A stretch of 64,000 bases of DNA. Origin: JBHHWH01 sp046756405 (GTDB taxonomy: Bacteria > Actinomycetota > Acidimicrobiia > Spongiisociales > ZC4RG35). The translations under genes were made by a program, and so were the position numbers. The notes beneath the pieces are model-generated. The model was not told where the DNA came from. It did no database searches and saw only the letters and a list, made by a program, of their open reading frames with translations. Every line of letters starts with the position of its first letter. The stretch's first letter is position 1. The stretch lies in contig JBHHWH010000001.1 in assembly GCA_046756405.1 (NCBI GenBank), positions 1-64,000 of the forward strand, read 5' to 3'. This document shows, piece after piece, positions 48,998 to 58,990 of the stretch.

Positions 48998-49034
48998 GAA
49001 ACAGCTCCTTGGAGAAAGATGGGGTGGAAGTCAA

Positions 49035-49649
49035 TTATCGCGCCCGCGCCTCGGTTCCGCCAGACGAGAGCCGGCTGATCCAGGCGATGGTGCCATCCAC
49101 GTAGCGGTCGGAGAGGGACTCAAGGGCCCATCCTCCACCCTTCAACCCGTGGCCGGCCCCTTCGAGGATCTCCACATCGGCGTTACGAAGGGAAGCAATG
49201 TGCTCCTCAAAGAGGTCCATGCGAGCCAAGGCGTCCCGTGTGCCCTGGAAGAAGAGCATCGGCACCTGGATTCGGGGCAGGTGCTCGATACGCAGCTTCT
49301 CCGGCTTCCCTGGGGGATGGAGGGGATAGGCGTAGAGGATCACTCCGTCGCAGGGATAGCCCTCGGCGGCGAGGCGGGTGCCGATCCGCCCTCCCATGGA
49401 CCGCCCGGCGAGGAACAGGCGGTCGACCTTTGGCGCCAGTTCGTCGGCGGCGTCCCGGTGAGCCTCTAGGAGCTTGTTCACATGATCGGGGCGCTTCGAC
49501 CCCCGTTCGACGTAGGGGTAATTGAAGGCGTGGACCGTATAACCCGCGGCCTCCAGCCCTTCCCTTATCCGCGCAATGAGGGGATGGTCCTTGTTGGTGC
49601 CCGCCCCGTGGGCGAGGAGGATTCCTGTAGCTGGGGTTTCGGTTTCCAT
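49035..49649 (-). CDS. Alpha/beta hydrolase (KANL3/Tex30-like)
   Basis: This is a 204-residue hydrolase of the dienelactone-hydrolase-like group similar to Tex30/KANL3. The motif LLAHGAGTNKDHPL carries the oxyanion region, LAGRSMGGRIGTRLA the serine nucleophile, FFQGTRDALARM the aspartate and EGAGHGLKGGGW the histidine. I start at the ATG at 49649 (METETPATGILLAHG). It is divergent from the 6-phosphogluconolactonase gene. Substrate unknown. Confidence 0.88.
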   Translation of the reverse strand: METETPATGILLAHGAGTNKDHPLIARIREGLEAAGYTVHAFNYPYVERGSKRPDHVNKLLEAHRDAADELAPKVDRLFLAGRSMGGRIGTRLAAEGYPCDGVILYAYPLHPPGKPEKLRIEHLPRIQVPMLFFQGTRDALARMDLFEEHIASLRNADVEILEGAGHGLKGGGWALESLSDRYVDGTIAWISRLSSGGTEARAR

Positions 49650-49698
49650 GTGTGGCCATTCTGGCGCGGGGAACGGGCACACAAGCGCCAGCCGCCGT

Positions 49699-49704
49699 TA
49701 CCGT
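49699..49704 (+). promoter_or_regulatory. -10 element TACCGT of the pgl gene
   Basis: TACCGT is seven bases before the pgl ATG, so the transcript would start at or one base before the start codon. There is no Shine-Dalgarno, which fits a leaderless mRNA. Confidence 0.45.
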
Positions 49705-49711
49705 CCCCTCG

Positions 49712-50389
49712 ATGCAGCTCGTCGTCCACAACACCCCCGAGGAGTTGGCCCGCGCCACGGCCGATCGCATCGCCTCGCTGATCCGCGGGGCCGGCGACGC
49801 CTTCTCCCTGGGCCTGGCCGGAGGAAGCACTCCGGCCGCCACCTACCGGCGCCTCGCCGAGGAGTCCCTTGAGTTGGGCCACGTCCAGGCCTGGCTGTCG
49901 GACGAGCGCTGGGTTCCGCCGGACGACGAGCGCTCCAACGGACGTATGGCCGCGATGACCCTCATCGATCGTGTGGGGGTCACCTTCCACCGGCCCCCTT
50001 GGGGTGCCGGGATGTCGCCCGCCGAGTCCGCCGCGGAATACGAGGCGGTGCTCCGCAGCATCCATCGGGCCGGCCCTCCTCATCTGGTGCTCCTAGGCCT
50101 GGGCGAGGATGGGCATACGGCTTCGCTGTTCCCCGGGACCCAAGCCCTCGAGATGGCGGAGCGCTGGTTCGTGGCCAACAAAGTTCATCAGCTTGGGGAG
50201 ACCCGGCTCACCGCTACCTATCCGTTGCTGTGGTCGGCACGGCGGCTGATGGTGCTGGCCGTCGGCGAGCGGAAGGCCGAGGCGTTGAAAGAGTCCCTGG
50301 ACGGGACCACCCCCGCCGGACGATTGATGGAAGGAGAAGCAGAAGTCGAATGGCACGTCGACACCGCCGCCGCATCCCTCATCTCCTGA
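49712..50389 (+). CDS. pgl: 6-phosphogluconolactonase
   Basis: Pgl hydrolyses 6-phosphogluconolactone in the oxidative pentose phosphate pathway. The 225-residue protein has the NagB-like fold with SLGLAGGSTPAATYRRLAE, the conserved LSDERWVPPDDERSNGRMA and LLGLGEDGHTASLFPGT. The ATG at 49712 is preceded by a -10-like element rather than a ribosome site. No zwf or gnd is adjacent. The 3' end overlaps the next gene by 40 bases. Confidence 0.95.
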   Translation: MQLVVHNTPEELARATADRIASLIRGAGDAFSLGLAGGSTPAATYRRLAEESLELGHVQAWLSDERWVPPDDERSNGRMAAMTLIDRVGVTFHRPPWGAGMSPAESAAEYEAVLRSIHRAGPPHLVLLGLGEDGHTASLFPGTQALEMAERWFVANKVHQLGETRLTATYPLLWSARRLMVLAVGERKAEALKESLDGTTPAGRLMEGEAEVEWHVDTAAASLIS

Positions 50390-51198
50390 CGGCCTTTGCC
50401 CTGGTCCTCGCTGCCTGTGCGGGGAGTTCCCAGGCAACCACGACCACCTTTCCCCCGTCGACCACCACGGGTCCCGGCTACGAGGTCGGTGAACCCTTGG
50501 GAGGTATCGACGCCGAGATCCTGATCCCAGAGGGGGAAGGCCCCTTCCCCACGGTGGTCCTCGTCCACGGCGGGGGGTGGATCAGCGGGGAGCCCGCCTT
50601 CATCCGAGGGCTGGCGCTGTTCCTGACCGAAGCCGGCTATCTGACCATCAACACCGCCTACCAGCTCTCCAGCTTCGACAACCCCGGCTATCCGGCTGCC
50701 GTCGACGATGTGGCCTGCGCGGTCCGCAACGCCGCCGTGTACCCGCAGGGAGACGGGACAGTCACCCTGGTCGGCTACTCCGCGGGGGCTCAGATAGGTG
50801 CTCTGGTCGCCCTGACCGGAGACCGGTACGGGGCCGACTGCCCGGTGGAAGGGAGCGGTCTGCCCGACCGCTTCGTGGGGCTCGCAGGGCCGTACGACAC
50901 CGACCGGATCGGCCGAGCGATCCTCCCCTTCTTCGGCGACAGTCCCACCAACCTCCCCCAGGCCTGGGAGGACGGCAACCCGCGGCGCCAGACCGCCGAG
51001 AACCCTGACCTGAAGGCGCTGATCGTCTACGGGGATATCGACCGGCTCGTCCACCCGGCCCTGGCCGTCGATTTCTATGAAGGACTCCTCGAAGGAGGGG
51101 TCGACGCCACCCTCCAGGAGGTCGAGGGAGCCGAACACTCCGACATGAGCGACCCGGAGGTGGTGGGCGACATCATCCTCTCCTGGCTGGAGGGCTAG
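50350..51198 (+). CDS. Esterase/lipase-like lipoprotein (alpha/beta hydrolase fold)
   Basis: This is a predicted lipid-anchored hydrolase. After the basic start and lipobox LVLAAC (Cys23) a Thr/Ser/Pro linker leads to the catalytic domain with oxyanion motif VLVHGGGWISGE, serine in LVGYSAGAQIG, aspartate in VYGDIDRLVHP and histidine in EGAEHSDMSD. Length is 282 residues. The ATG at 50350 lies inside the pgl 3' end behind GGAGAAG. The fold-3/BD-FAE type suggests a carboxylesterase acting on small acylated compounds outside the cell. Confidence 0.87.
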   Translation: MARRHRRRIPHLLTAFALVLAACAGSSQATTTTFPPSTTTGPGYEVGEPLGGIDAEILIPEGEGPFPTVVLVHGGGWISGEPAFIRGLALFLTEAGYLTINTAYQLSSFDNPGYPAAVDDVACAVRNAAVYPQGDGTVTLVGYSAGAQIGALVALTGDRYGADCPVEGSGLPDRFVGLAGPYDTDRIGRAILPFFGDSPTNLPQAWEDGNPRRQTAENPDLKALIVYGDIDRLVHPALAVDFYEGLLEGGVDATLQEVEGAEHSDMSDPEVVGDIILSWLEG

Positions 51199-51201
51199 CC
51201 T
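51196..51201 (+). promoter_or_regulatory. -10 element TAGCCT before a membrane protein gene
   Basis: TAGCCT includes the upstream gene's TAG stop and lies six bases before the GTG at 51208, the spacing expected for a leaderless start. It may be coincidental, since the upstream gene could simply be co-transcribed. Confidence 0.3.
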
Positions 51202-51207
51202 GGCGGT

Positions 51208-51579
51208 GTGCTGAGACGGATCGGTCTCACCTTTGGTCGCTTTGTCGGACTGGCGGTGACGCTGTATGGCTTGTGGTTGTTGGGGGTGACGGTTTTTCAC
51301 CTCCTCACCGGCCCGGCCGATTACGAATCGAGCCTGATCGTGGTACTCATTCTGGGCTCTGGCGCTTTGTCGGCAGCGGGTGGCATCATCTACCTCCTGA
51401 GCTTCGACGGCTCACCCGCTTGGCGCAGCCGTAGGATCCGAGCCTGGGCGGTGGCATCGATGATCGTCGGAACCCTGCTCCCCAATAGCCTCAGCTTCTT
51501 CCTCTTCCCGATGACGCTGTTGGTCACAGCGACGGTGGTATTCGACCGTTCCCTTATGGGTACGGATCAGGCGGCATAA
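51208..51579 (+). CDS. Small integral membrane protein, unknown
   Basis: The 123-residue protein has four hydrophobic segments: FVGLAVTLYGLWLLGVTVF, SLIVVLILGSGALSAAGGII, VASMIVGTLLPNSL and FFLFPMTLLVTATVVF. No conserved motif is recognised. The GTG start lies nine bases after the esterase stop. It could be co-transcribed or have its own leaderless promoter. The 77 bases after it show nothing. Confidence 0.7.
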   Translation: MLRRIGLTFGRFVGLAVTLYGLWLLGVTVFHLLTGPADYESSLIVVLILGSGALSAAGGIIYLLSFDGSPAWRSRRIRAWAVASMIVGTLLPNSLSFFLFPMTLLVTATVVFDRSLMGTDQAA

Positions 51580-51656
51580 CGCCAGCCGGGATCGCGTTCC
51601 CCATCCCACCACATCCGAATGTGATTGACAGCAGCGTCAGCAAAAGGAGGAGAGCC

Positions 51657-51740
51657 GTGGCGAGAGTGATCATCGTGGGAGACGGAGCGGGGGGACTGTC
51701 CGCGGCATTGTTCCTGGCCAAGAACGGCCACGAGGTCTAA
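51657..51740 (+). pseudogene. N-terminal remnant of an FAD/NAD(P) oxidoreductase
   Basis: Behind a strong ribosome site (AAAGGAGGAGAGCC) a GTG starts ARVIIVGDGAGGLSAALFLA followed by KNGHEV and a TAA at 51738. This is the FAD-binding beta-alpha-beta unit of a flavoprotein. After the stop the same frame gives VFGRPTNPPQGQDVAITT and another stop, where VFG still fits the family. The rest of the gene is missing. The fragment is followed by a 29-base repeat also found before mfd, suggesting a recombination or deletion event here. Confidence 0.7.
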
Positions 51741-51806
51741 GTCTTCGGACGTCCCACAAACCCTCCTCAAGGTCAGGATGTCGCGATCACCACTTGAAAC
51801 CACCCC

Positions 51807-51835
51807 CATATCCGGACCCTGGTGCATTAGGTACG
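51807..51835 (+). repeat. Copy 2 of the 29-base repeat
   Basis: CATAT, CCGGA and CCCTGGTGCATTAGGTACG match the mfd upstream region in 26 of 29 positions. It ends five bases before the end of the short ALDH gene on the opposite strand. No gene follows it on the plus strand. Confidence 0.6.
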
Positions 51836-51839
51836 AGGG

Positions 51840-52685
51840 TTAGAGGCCCTTGGGGTGCCAGACCGTCTTGGTCTCGGTGAAGGCGGCGATCAGGTAGGGG
51901 CTTTGGTCGGGGACGTTGCTCGGGGCCACCACCCGCTTCACGTTGTGGACCGCACCCTCCTGGATCCGCAGTAGCTGTTCCGGAGTGGCCCCGGAAGCGT
52001 CGATGGCATTCACATCCATGTGGTCGGCGAGGACTGGCACCAGCTCCTCCTTGAAGCCGGTGAGGATGTTCACCACACCTCCGGGCACATCCGAGGTGTC
52101 CAGCACCTCGGCCAGGTCAACCGCCGCCATCGGTGCCTCCTCGGAGGCCAGCACCACCACCGTGTTTCCCGGGACCAGGATCGGTGCCAGGCGGGAGATG
52201 AGACCCAAAAGCGCCGGACGTTCCGGTGCCACCAGTCCCACCACCCCGGTCGGCTCGGGTGAGGAGATGTTGAAGAAGGGCCCTGCCACCGGGTTCAGGT
52301 TCCCGTAAATCTGGGCGAACTTGTCACACCAGCCGGCGTACCAGACCAGCCGGTCGACCGATTCGGTCACCTCGCGGCGGGCGGCCGCCGGGGTGGCGCC
52401 CAGGTCCCGGAGGTGGTCGACGAAGGTTCCTCGCCGGTCCTCCAAGGTCTCGGCGATCCGGTAGAGGATCTGGCCCCGGTTGTAGCCGGTGCGTCCTGCC
52501 CAGCCCTCCTGGGCCTTTCGGGCGGTGCGGACCGCGTCCCTCAGGTCCTTGCGGCTGGCCTGGGCGACCCGGGCCAGCACCTGACCGTCGGCGCCCAGGG
52601 CTGGATAGGACCTGCCCGACTCGGAGCGAGGGAACTTGCCCCCGATGTAGAGCTTGTAGGTCTTCTTGACCGCCAACCGGGCCAT
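51840..52685 (-). CDS. Aldehyde dehydrogenase-like protein lacking the catalytic cysteine
   Basis: The 281-residue protein begins like an ALDH (KTYKLYIGGKFPRSESGRSY) and follows the cofactor domain (YAGWCDKFAQIYGNLNPVAG, then VGLVAPERPALLGLISRLAP, VPGNTVVVLASEEAP). It stops after a divergent end, without the GQxC active-site loop and C-terminal part of a normal 480-residue ALDH. It overlaps the full ALDH gene by one base (TGATG). It may be a non-catalytic partner subunit of that enzyme; such pairs occur beside deoC in actinobacteria. Start ATG at 52685. Confidence 0.85.
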   Translation of the reverse strand: MARLAVKKTYKLYIGGKFPRSESGRSYPALGADGQVLARVAQASRKDLRDAVRTARKAQEGWAGRTGYNRGQILYRIAETLEDRRGTFVDHLRDLGATPAAARREVTESVDRLVWYAGWCDKFAQIYGNLNPVAGPFFNISSPEPTGVVGLVAPERPALLGLISRLAPILVPGNTVVVLASEEAPMAAVDLAEVLDTSDVPGGVVNILTGFKEELVPVLADHMDVNAIDASGATPEQLLRIQEGAVHNVKRVVAPSNVPDQSPYLIAAFTETKTVWHPKGL

Positions 52686-54157
52686 CAGTGCACCCCGTCC
52701 AGGTAGGCAAGGAGACCGTGACGGCCGCCCTCGCGTCCGAAGCCCGACTCCTTGTAGCCACCGAAGGGCGAGGTGGGGTCGAACTTGTTGTAGGTATTGG
52801 CCCACACCACACCGGCCTTCATCCGGTCGGCCATCCACAGGATGCGGGAGCCCTTCGTAGTCCACACCCCAGCGGACAGGCCGTACGGGGTGTTGTTGGC
52901 CTTCTGTACCGCCTCGTCGGGGGTGCGGAAGGTAAGTATGGAGAGCACCGGACCGAAGATCTCCTCCTGGGCGATACGATGCGACTGGGACACCCCGGTG
53001 AACAGGGTGGGCCTAAACCAGAATCCCCGCCGGGGAAGGGGACAGTCTGGCTGGTACATCTCAGCGCCCTCGGCCTTGCCCGCCTCCACCAGCTCGGAGA
53101 TCTTTTCCAACTGGGCGCGGCTGTTGATCGCTCCGATGTCGGTGTTCTTGTCCAGGGGGTCGCCCACCCGAAGGGTGGAGAGACGCCGTTTCAGCTTCTC
53201 CACGAACCGGTCGTGGATGTTCTCCTGGACGAAGAGGCGGCTGCCGGCACAGCAGACATGGCCCTGGTTGAAGAAGATCCCGTTTATCACCCCTTCGATG
53301 GCCTGGTCAAGGGGGGCGTCTTCGAAGATGACGTGGGCGGCTTTGCCTCCCAGCTCCAGGGTGAGGCTCTTGGAGGTGCCGGCGAGGCGCGACTGGATGA
53401 TCTTTCCCACCTCCGTCGATCCGGTGAAGGCGACCTTGTCCACATCGGGGTGGCCCACCACCGCGGCACCGGTGGCGCCGGCGCCGGTGACAACGTTCAG
53501 CACTCCGGGGGGCAGACCGGCCTCGGTGGCGATCTGAGCGAAGAGTAGGGCAGTCAGGGGGGTGGTCTCGGCGGGCTTGAGCACCACAGTGTTCCCAGCG
53601 GCCAGGGCAGGAGCCACCTTCCAGGCCAGCATCATCAACGGGAAGTTCCACGGGATGACCTGGCCCGCCACCCCGAGGGGTCTCGGATTCAGGCCGGGGA
53701 AGGCGTACTCCAACTTGTCGGCCCACCCGGCGTAGTAGAAGAAGTGGGCGGCCACCAGGGGAAGGTCCACATCCCGGGACTCCTTGATCGGCTTGCCACC
53801 GTCGAGGGTCTCCAACACCGCCAGTTCCCGGGACCGCTCCTGGATCATTCGGGCGATGCGGAACAGGAACTTGGCCCGCTCCTTCGGTGGCATCGGGCCC
53901 CACACCTCGGTGAAGGCTCGCCGGGCGGCGGCCACGGCGTCGTCCACGTCGGCGGGGCCCGCCTCTGCCACCTCGGCGAGGGTCTCCTCGGTGGCCGGGT
54001 TGATGGTGGGGAAGTACTTCCGCGACCGGGGACGGCGGAATTCGCCGTCGATGAACAGCCCGTAGCGGTCGTCCACCGAAACGACGGCGGTGGACTCCTT
54101 CGACTCCGCATACTCCCAGAGGAGGGGCTCGTGGCGGGTGGTGGGAACTTTGGGCAT
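52685..54157 (-). CDS. Aldehyde dehydrogenase (NAD-dependent)
   Basis: This is a full-length 490-residue ALDH. The cofactor and active-site motifs are WNFPLMMLAWKVAPALAAGN, FTGSTEVGKII, LTLELGGKAAHVIFEDA (general-base Glu) and FFNQGHVCCAGSRLF (catalytic Cys), and the C-terminus has EIFGPVLSILTF and NPTSPFGGYKESGFGREGG-type sequence (FDPTSPFGGYKESGFGREGG). It lies two bases after deoC, so it probably oxidises the acetaldehyde released from deoxyribose-5-phosphate. Confidence 0.95.
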   Translation of the reverse strand: MPKVPTTRHEPLLWEYAESKESTAVVSVDDRYGLFIDGEFRRPRSRKYFPTINPATEETLAEVAEAGPADVDDAVAAARRAFTEVWGPMPPKERAKFLFRIARMIQERSRELAVLETLDGGKPIKESRDVDLPLVAAHFFYYAGWADKLEYAFPGLNPRPLGVAGQVIPWNFPLMMLAWKVAPALAAGNTVVLKPAETTPLTALLFAQIATEAGLPPGVLNVVTGAGATGAAVVGHPDVDKVAFTGSTEVGKIIQSRLAGTSKSLTLELGGKAAHVIFEDAPLDQAIEGVINGIFFNQGHVCCAGSRLFVQENIHDRFVEKLKRRLSTLRVGDPLDKNTDIGAINSRAQLEKISELVEAGKAEGAEMYQPDCPLPRRGFWFRPTLFTGVSQSHRIAQEEIFGPVLSILTFRTPDEAVQKANNTPYGLSAGVWTTKGSRILWMADRMKAGVVWANTYNKFDPTSPFGGYKESGFGREGGRHGLLAYLDGVH

Positions 54158-54159
54158 GG

Positions 54160-55113
54160 TCAGGCCTCGGTGAAGTAGTCGGGGGACGGATACCGACCCG
54201 TCTCCAGCCAGCGAATCTGCATCAGCACGTCGTTGAGGAGCGACGAGGCGCCGAACCGAAACAGGTCAGGCGTCATCCAGGCGGCGCCCAGGGTCTCGTG
54301 GAGAACAAGGAGATATTTGATGGCGTCCTTCGAGGTCCGGATCCCCCCGGCCGGCTTCATCCCCACCAACACCCCGGAGGCGTCGTGGAAGTCGCGGATC
54401 GCCTCCAGCATCACCAGCGTCACCTCCAGGGTGGCGGCCGGGGAGACCTTTCCGGTGGAGGTCTTGATGAAGTCGGCTCCGGCGGCCATGGCCAGCATCG
54501 CCGCCCGGCGCACGCTGTCCAGAGTCCCCAGCTCCCCGGTCTCGAGGATCACCTTCAGATGGGCTTCACCGCAGGCCTCCTTGACCCGGCGGATCTCGTC
54601 GAAGACCTTGAAGTAATTGCCGCCGAGGAACGCACCGCGGTCGATGACCATGTCGATCTCATGGACCCCTAGGGCCGCCACCCGCTTCGCCTCCTCCACC
54701 TTCAGGTCGGTGTCGGCCATCCCGGAGGGGAAGTAGGTGGCGACACTGGCCACCTTGACGCCGGAGCCCTCCGTGGCGTGGAGGGCGTAGGGGACCATCG
54801 CCGGGTAGACACACACCGCGGCCACCGGCGGCACCGAAGGGTCGGTGGGGTCGGGCCGGATCGCCTTCGCCGCCAACTGGGCCACCTTGCCCGGGGTGTC
54901 CTTTCCCTCCAGGGTGGTCAGATCCATCATCCGCACGATGAGGTCGAGGGCAGCCCGCTTCGAATCTCGCTTGATGGATCGCCGGGAAAGGGCGGCTACC
55001 CGTTCGGCCACCCCGACTTCGTCCACGGAGGGAACGCTACGGAGAAAGGTGCGAAGGGTGGGCGTGGTGATCCGATCCGGCAGGATCGAGGTGCGAGTCT
55101 GGGCGAGGGTCAC
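54160..55113 (-). CDS. deoC: Deoxyribose-phosphate aldolase
   Basis: DeoC splits 2-deoxyribose-5-phosphate into glyceraldehyde-3-phosphate and acetaldehyde in deoxynucleoside breakdown. The Schiff-base lysine is in GADFIKTSTGKVSPAATL and a second lysine in GVLVGMKPAGGIRTSKDAIK. At 317 residues it is longer than the 220-250-residue bacterial type, with an N-terminal extension like eukaryotic DERA. The GTG at 55113 follows a -10-like TAGCAT by ten bases and lacks a clear ribosome site. It heads a deoC-ALDH-ALDH operon that would convert the acetaldehyde to acetate. Confidence 0.95.
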   Translation of the reverse strand: MTLAQTRTSILPDRITTPTLRTFLRSVPSVDEVGVAERVAALSRRSIKRDSKRAALDLIVRMMDLTTLEGKDTPGKVAQLAAKAIRPDPTDPSVPPVAAVCVYPAMVPYALHATEGSGVKVASVATYFPSGMADTDLKVEEAKRVAALGVHEIDMVIDRGAFLGGNYFKVFDEIRRVKEACGEAHLKVILETGELGTLDSVRRAAMLAMAAGADFIKTSTGKVSPAATLEVTLVMLEAIRDFHDASGVLVGMKPAGGIRTSKDAIKYLLVLHETLGAAWMTPDLFRFGASSLLNDVLMQIRWLETGRYPSPDYFTEA

Positions 55114-55123
55114 GGCACCTTCA

Positions 55124-55129
55124 ATGCTA
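55124..55129 (-). promoter_or_regulatory. -10 element TAGCAT of the deoC operon
   Basis: On the minus strand TAGCAT is ten bases before the deoC GTG. Spacing and lack of a ribosome site fit near-leaderless initiation. Confidence 0.35.
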
Positions 55130-55141
55130 GGGAGTCCGCCG

Positions 55142-56224
55142 TCAGGCGCCAGCGGAGCCCAAGTAGCGGAGGGTCAGATCCTGGTTGAGGGTCATGTCCA
55201 TGGTGAATTCGACCAGCTCGTTAATGGTCTCGTCGGGCATGGCCACGTCCATGGTGAAGTGAATCGAGCTAGTGATCTCCGCACGCTGCACGATCCCGCT
55301 CTCCGGGTCGAGCCGGCTCGTCGACGCGGAGCGGCTCGGGTCGATGGTGAAGAGAAACTTCATCGCCTCGGTTAGTGCGGTCATCTCCGCTTCCTCCTCC
55401 TCGGTGGCGTCCTCGGGGAGGAACGCCTCGAAGAACCCGGCCAAGAACTCGCCCAGGTCGAACTGGATCTGAGAGGTGAAGGTGTTGGCCTCGATGACGA
55501 AGACCTCGACACCGTCGACCTCGTCTGTGCCGATTACCCGACCTTCGATGGTGGTAACCACCGGCTCGTCGCCGAAGGGCATCGGGGTTTCGATCGTCTC
55601 GGTCCACGTGTCGCCGACCGTCACTTCGTCGTCGGGAAGGGGTGGACCGAAGAAGCTCTCGATCTGAGCCCCTGGCATCGAACCTCCCCCCAGAAAGTCC
55701 ATTCCTCCCAGCAGGTCATCGCTGCCGCCGGGATCAGGGATCACGTTGCCCTTCTCATCAATGATGATCGTGGCCTCGACCGGTTCCAGGACGGCGAAGT
55801 CGGGCGCCTGGTCGGGATCGACGAGCTCACCGTCAACAGTTCCGCTCACTTCGACGCCTTTGAACTCGCCAGTGATGGTGATGGCGTAGGTTCCCGGCTC
55901 CGGTCCGGCGGCGACGTCGTAGGCGAAGGTGGCAGTCGCCTCCATGCGCAGATCAGCCTCTCCGGGGAGCTCGTCGCCGTCCACGGCGGACGGATCGCCT
56001 GAAGAGGTCATGGCGATGTCCTGAACCAGGATGACTTCGTACGTGAACGTATCCCCCGCCTCGAGTGAGTAGCTGAGCCGTATCGCCTCGGGAACAGCCG
56101 CTTCCGAGGACGATGATGGCCGGTCCCCTCCAGAGGGAGGCGTCGTTGCCGTGGTCCCACCCGCACCGCAAGCGGTGAGAACCAGGGCAAGGGCGACAGC
56201 AGAGCGGGTAAGTGGGGAATTCAC
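55142..56224 (-). CDS. Secreted lipoprotein of unknown function
   Basis: The lipobox is LVLTAC (Cys19 when started at the GTG at 56224; another GTG at 56227 is adjacent). A Thr/Ser-rich linker leads to a beta-rich domain of 310 residues with IRLSYSLEAGDTFTYEVILV, YAITITGEFKGVEVSGTVDG and VTVGDTWTETIETPMPFGDE. This pattern resembles DUF6263-type beta-sandwich lipoproteins; I am not certain of the family. It begins back-to-back with the EamA transporter gene (27 bases between starts). Confidence 0.75.
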   Translation of the reverse strand: MNSPLTRSAVALALVLTACGAGGTTATTPPSGGDRPSSSSEAAVPEAIRLSYSLEAGDTFTYEVILVQDIAMTSSGDPSAVDGDELPGEADLRMEATATFAYDVAAGPEPGTYAITITGEFKGVEVSGTVDGELVDPDQAPDFAVLEPVEATIIIDEKGNVIPDPGGSDDLLGGMDFLGGGSMPGAQIESFFGPPLPDDEVTVGDTWTETIETPMPFGDEPVVTTIEGRVIGTDEVDGVEVFVIEANTFTSQIQFDLGEFLAGFFEAFLPEDATEEEEAEMTALTEAMKFLFTIDPSRSASTSRLDPESGIVQRAEITSSIHFTMDVAMPDETINELVEFTMDMTLNQDLTLRYLGSAGA

Positions 56225-56250
56225 CACTCCAGGTTATCGGCGATCCGGAG

Positions 56251-57192
56251 ATGAACCCTGAACCCGGTTATGTTGTCGCCTCCGTGAATCCGTGGACACC
56301 CCTTGTGGCAGCCACCATCGGCTGGGCTTCGTCGGCGGTGCTCACCCGCACCCTCCTTTTGCGGGGAGTTGATGCCCTGACGGTGGTGCCGTTACGAATG
56401 GTGTTCGCCATAACTGCCCTGGGCGTCGTGATCGCTCTCACCGGAAGGTTCGGCACCCGGGATCTACGAGCATGGAGGCGGGGGGCGATCCTCGGTGTGG
56501 TAGGCATGGCCATCCCGATGCTGCTGATGACCTTCGGCCTGGAGGACCTGCCGGTGAGTATCGGTGGGCTTCTCATCGCTCTGATCCCCTTGGCAACGGT
56601 GGGCGCAGCTCACTTCCTGGTCGACGGTGAGCGTTTTGTTGCCCGCTCCCTGCCGGGGTTGTTGCTGGCCCTGGTCGGCTCCGGCGTCCTGGTGGGCCTT
56701 GGGGGGAACACGATCGAAGGGGTAGGCAATCTGTGGAGGGGAGTTCTGCTCACCGTTGTCGGGGTGATCAGTGCGGGCTTCGGGGGTGCGCTGAGCCGCC
56801 GGTATGCCATGGAGATATCCAGCGACGAGTTGGTCCTGCCCCAGTTCGCTGTCGCCGCGGTGGTGCTCCTCACCCTGACCCCACTTTTCGGCATACAGGA
56901 GGTCTCGTCCATCGGCGCCGTCAACTGGCTGCTGGTGGCCGGTGTCGGTGTGGTGGGGACCACCCTCCCGTTCACCTCGCTCCTCATCGGAGCGGCCATA
57001 AATCCAGCGTCGCGCCTGGCCCTCATCGGGTATGCGGTTCCGGTGGGGGCGGTGCTTTTGGCGGTGATCTTCCTCGGCGAGTCGCTCACCATCGAGGTGG
57101 TGGTGGGAGCAGTGCTGATAATCGGCGGGGTGGTACTGGCCGAGAAGTACGGCAAACACGTGCCAGCTCCAGGAGTGGCGACCGCCCGCTGA
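56251..57192 (+). CDS. EamA/DMT-family transporter
   Basis: This integral membrane protein of 313 residues has ten predicted segments in two EamA repeats: PWTPLVAATIGWASSAVLTR opens the first and LLTVVGVISAGFGGALSRRY the second. The end carries the typical AVILGESLT-type motif as LLAVIFLGESLTIEVVVGAV. DMT transporters export amino acids or other metabolites. The ATG at 56251 has CGGAG upstream; the frame extends to 56212 without support. A hairpin covers the stop codon. Confidence 0.9.
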   Translation: MNPEPGYVVASVNPWTPLVAATIGWASSAVLTRTLLLRGVDALTVVPLRMVFAITALGVVIALTGRFGTRDLRAWRRGAILGVVGMAIPMLLMTFGLEDLPVSIGGLLIALIPLATVGAAHFLVDGERFVARSLPGLLLALVGSGVLVGLGGNTIEGVGNLWRGVLLTVVGVISAGFGGALSRRYAMEISSDELVLPQFAVAAVVLLTLTPLFGIQEVSSIGAVNWLLVAGVGVVGTTLPFTSLLIGAAINPASRLALIGYAVPVGAVLLAVIFLGESLTIEVVVGAVLIIGGVVLAEKYGKHVPAPGVATAR

Positions 57193-57200
57193 GGCGGTCG
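57179..57200. terminator. Hairpin over the EamA stop codon
   Basis: CGACCGCC pairs perfectly with GGCGGTCG around CGCTGA, which contains the TGA stop. It is followed by no T tract but fits a compact GC-rich terminator between the transporter gene and metG. Confidence 0.6.
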
Positions 57201-57228
57201 GTGGACGGAACGCTCCCTATGGCAGTGC

Positions 57229-57300
57229 GGCGTAGAGTTCCCACTCGCCGGTCGGCGACAACTCCGCCCAACTCGGCTCCGACAAACTCTACCCTACGCC
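57229..57300 (+). promoter_or_regulatory. metG upstream region with competing inverted repeats and -10 elements
   Basis: GTAGAGTT (57232) can pair with AACTCTAC (57285), or the overlapping GGCGTAG (57229) with CTACGCC (57294); the two pairings exclude each other. CGCCGGTCGGCG forms a small inner hairpin. TAGAGT (57233) and TACCCT (57290) are both possible -10 elements, the latter nine bases before the metG ATG. If the first promoter is used, a 60-base leader with switching potential is made. Confidence 0.35.
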
Positions 57301-57304
57301 CTCC

Positions 57305-58963
<1,659 letters not shown>

Positions 58964-58990
58964 TCGTATCCGGGCAGCATCAGGGCAAAC

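Noticed and set aside
57229..57304. T-box or SAM riboswitch before metG
   Set aside because: There is no T-box sequence, specifier loop or SAM-aptamer core, and the leader would be too short.
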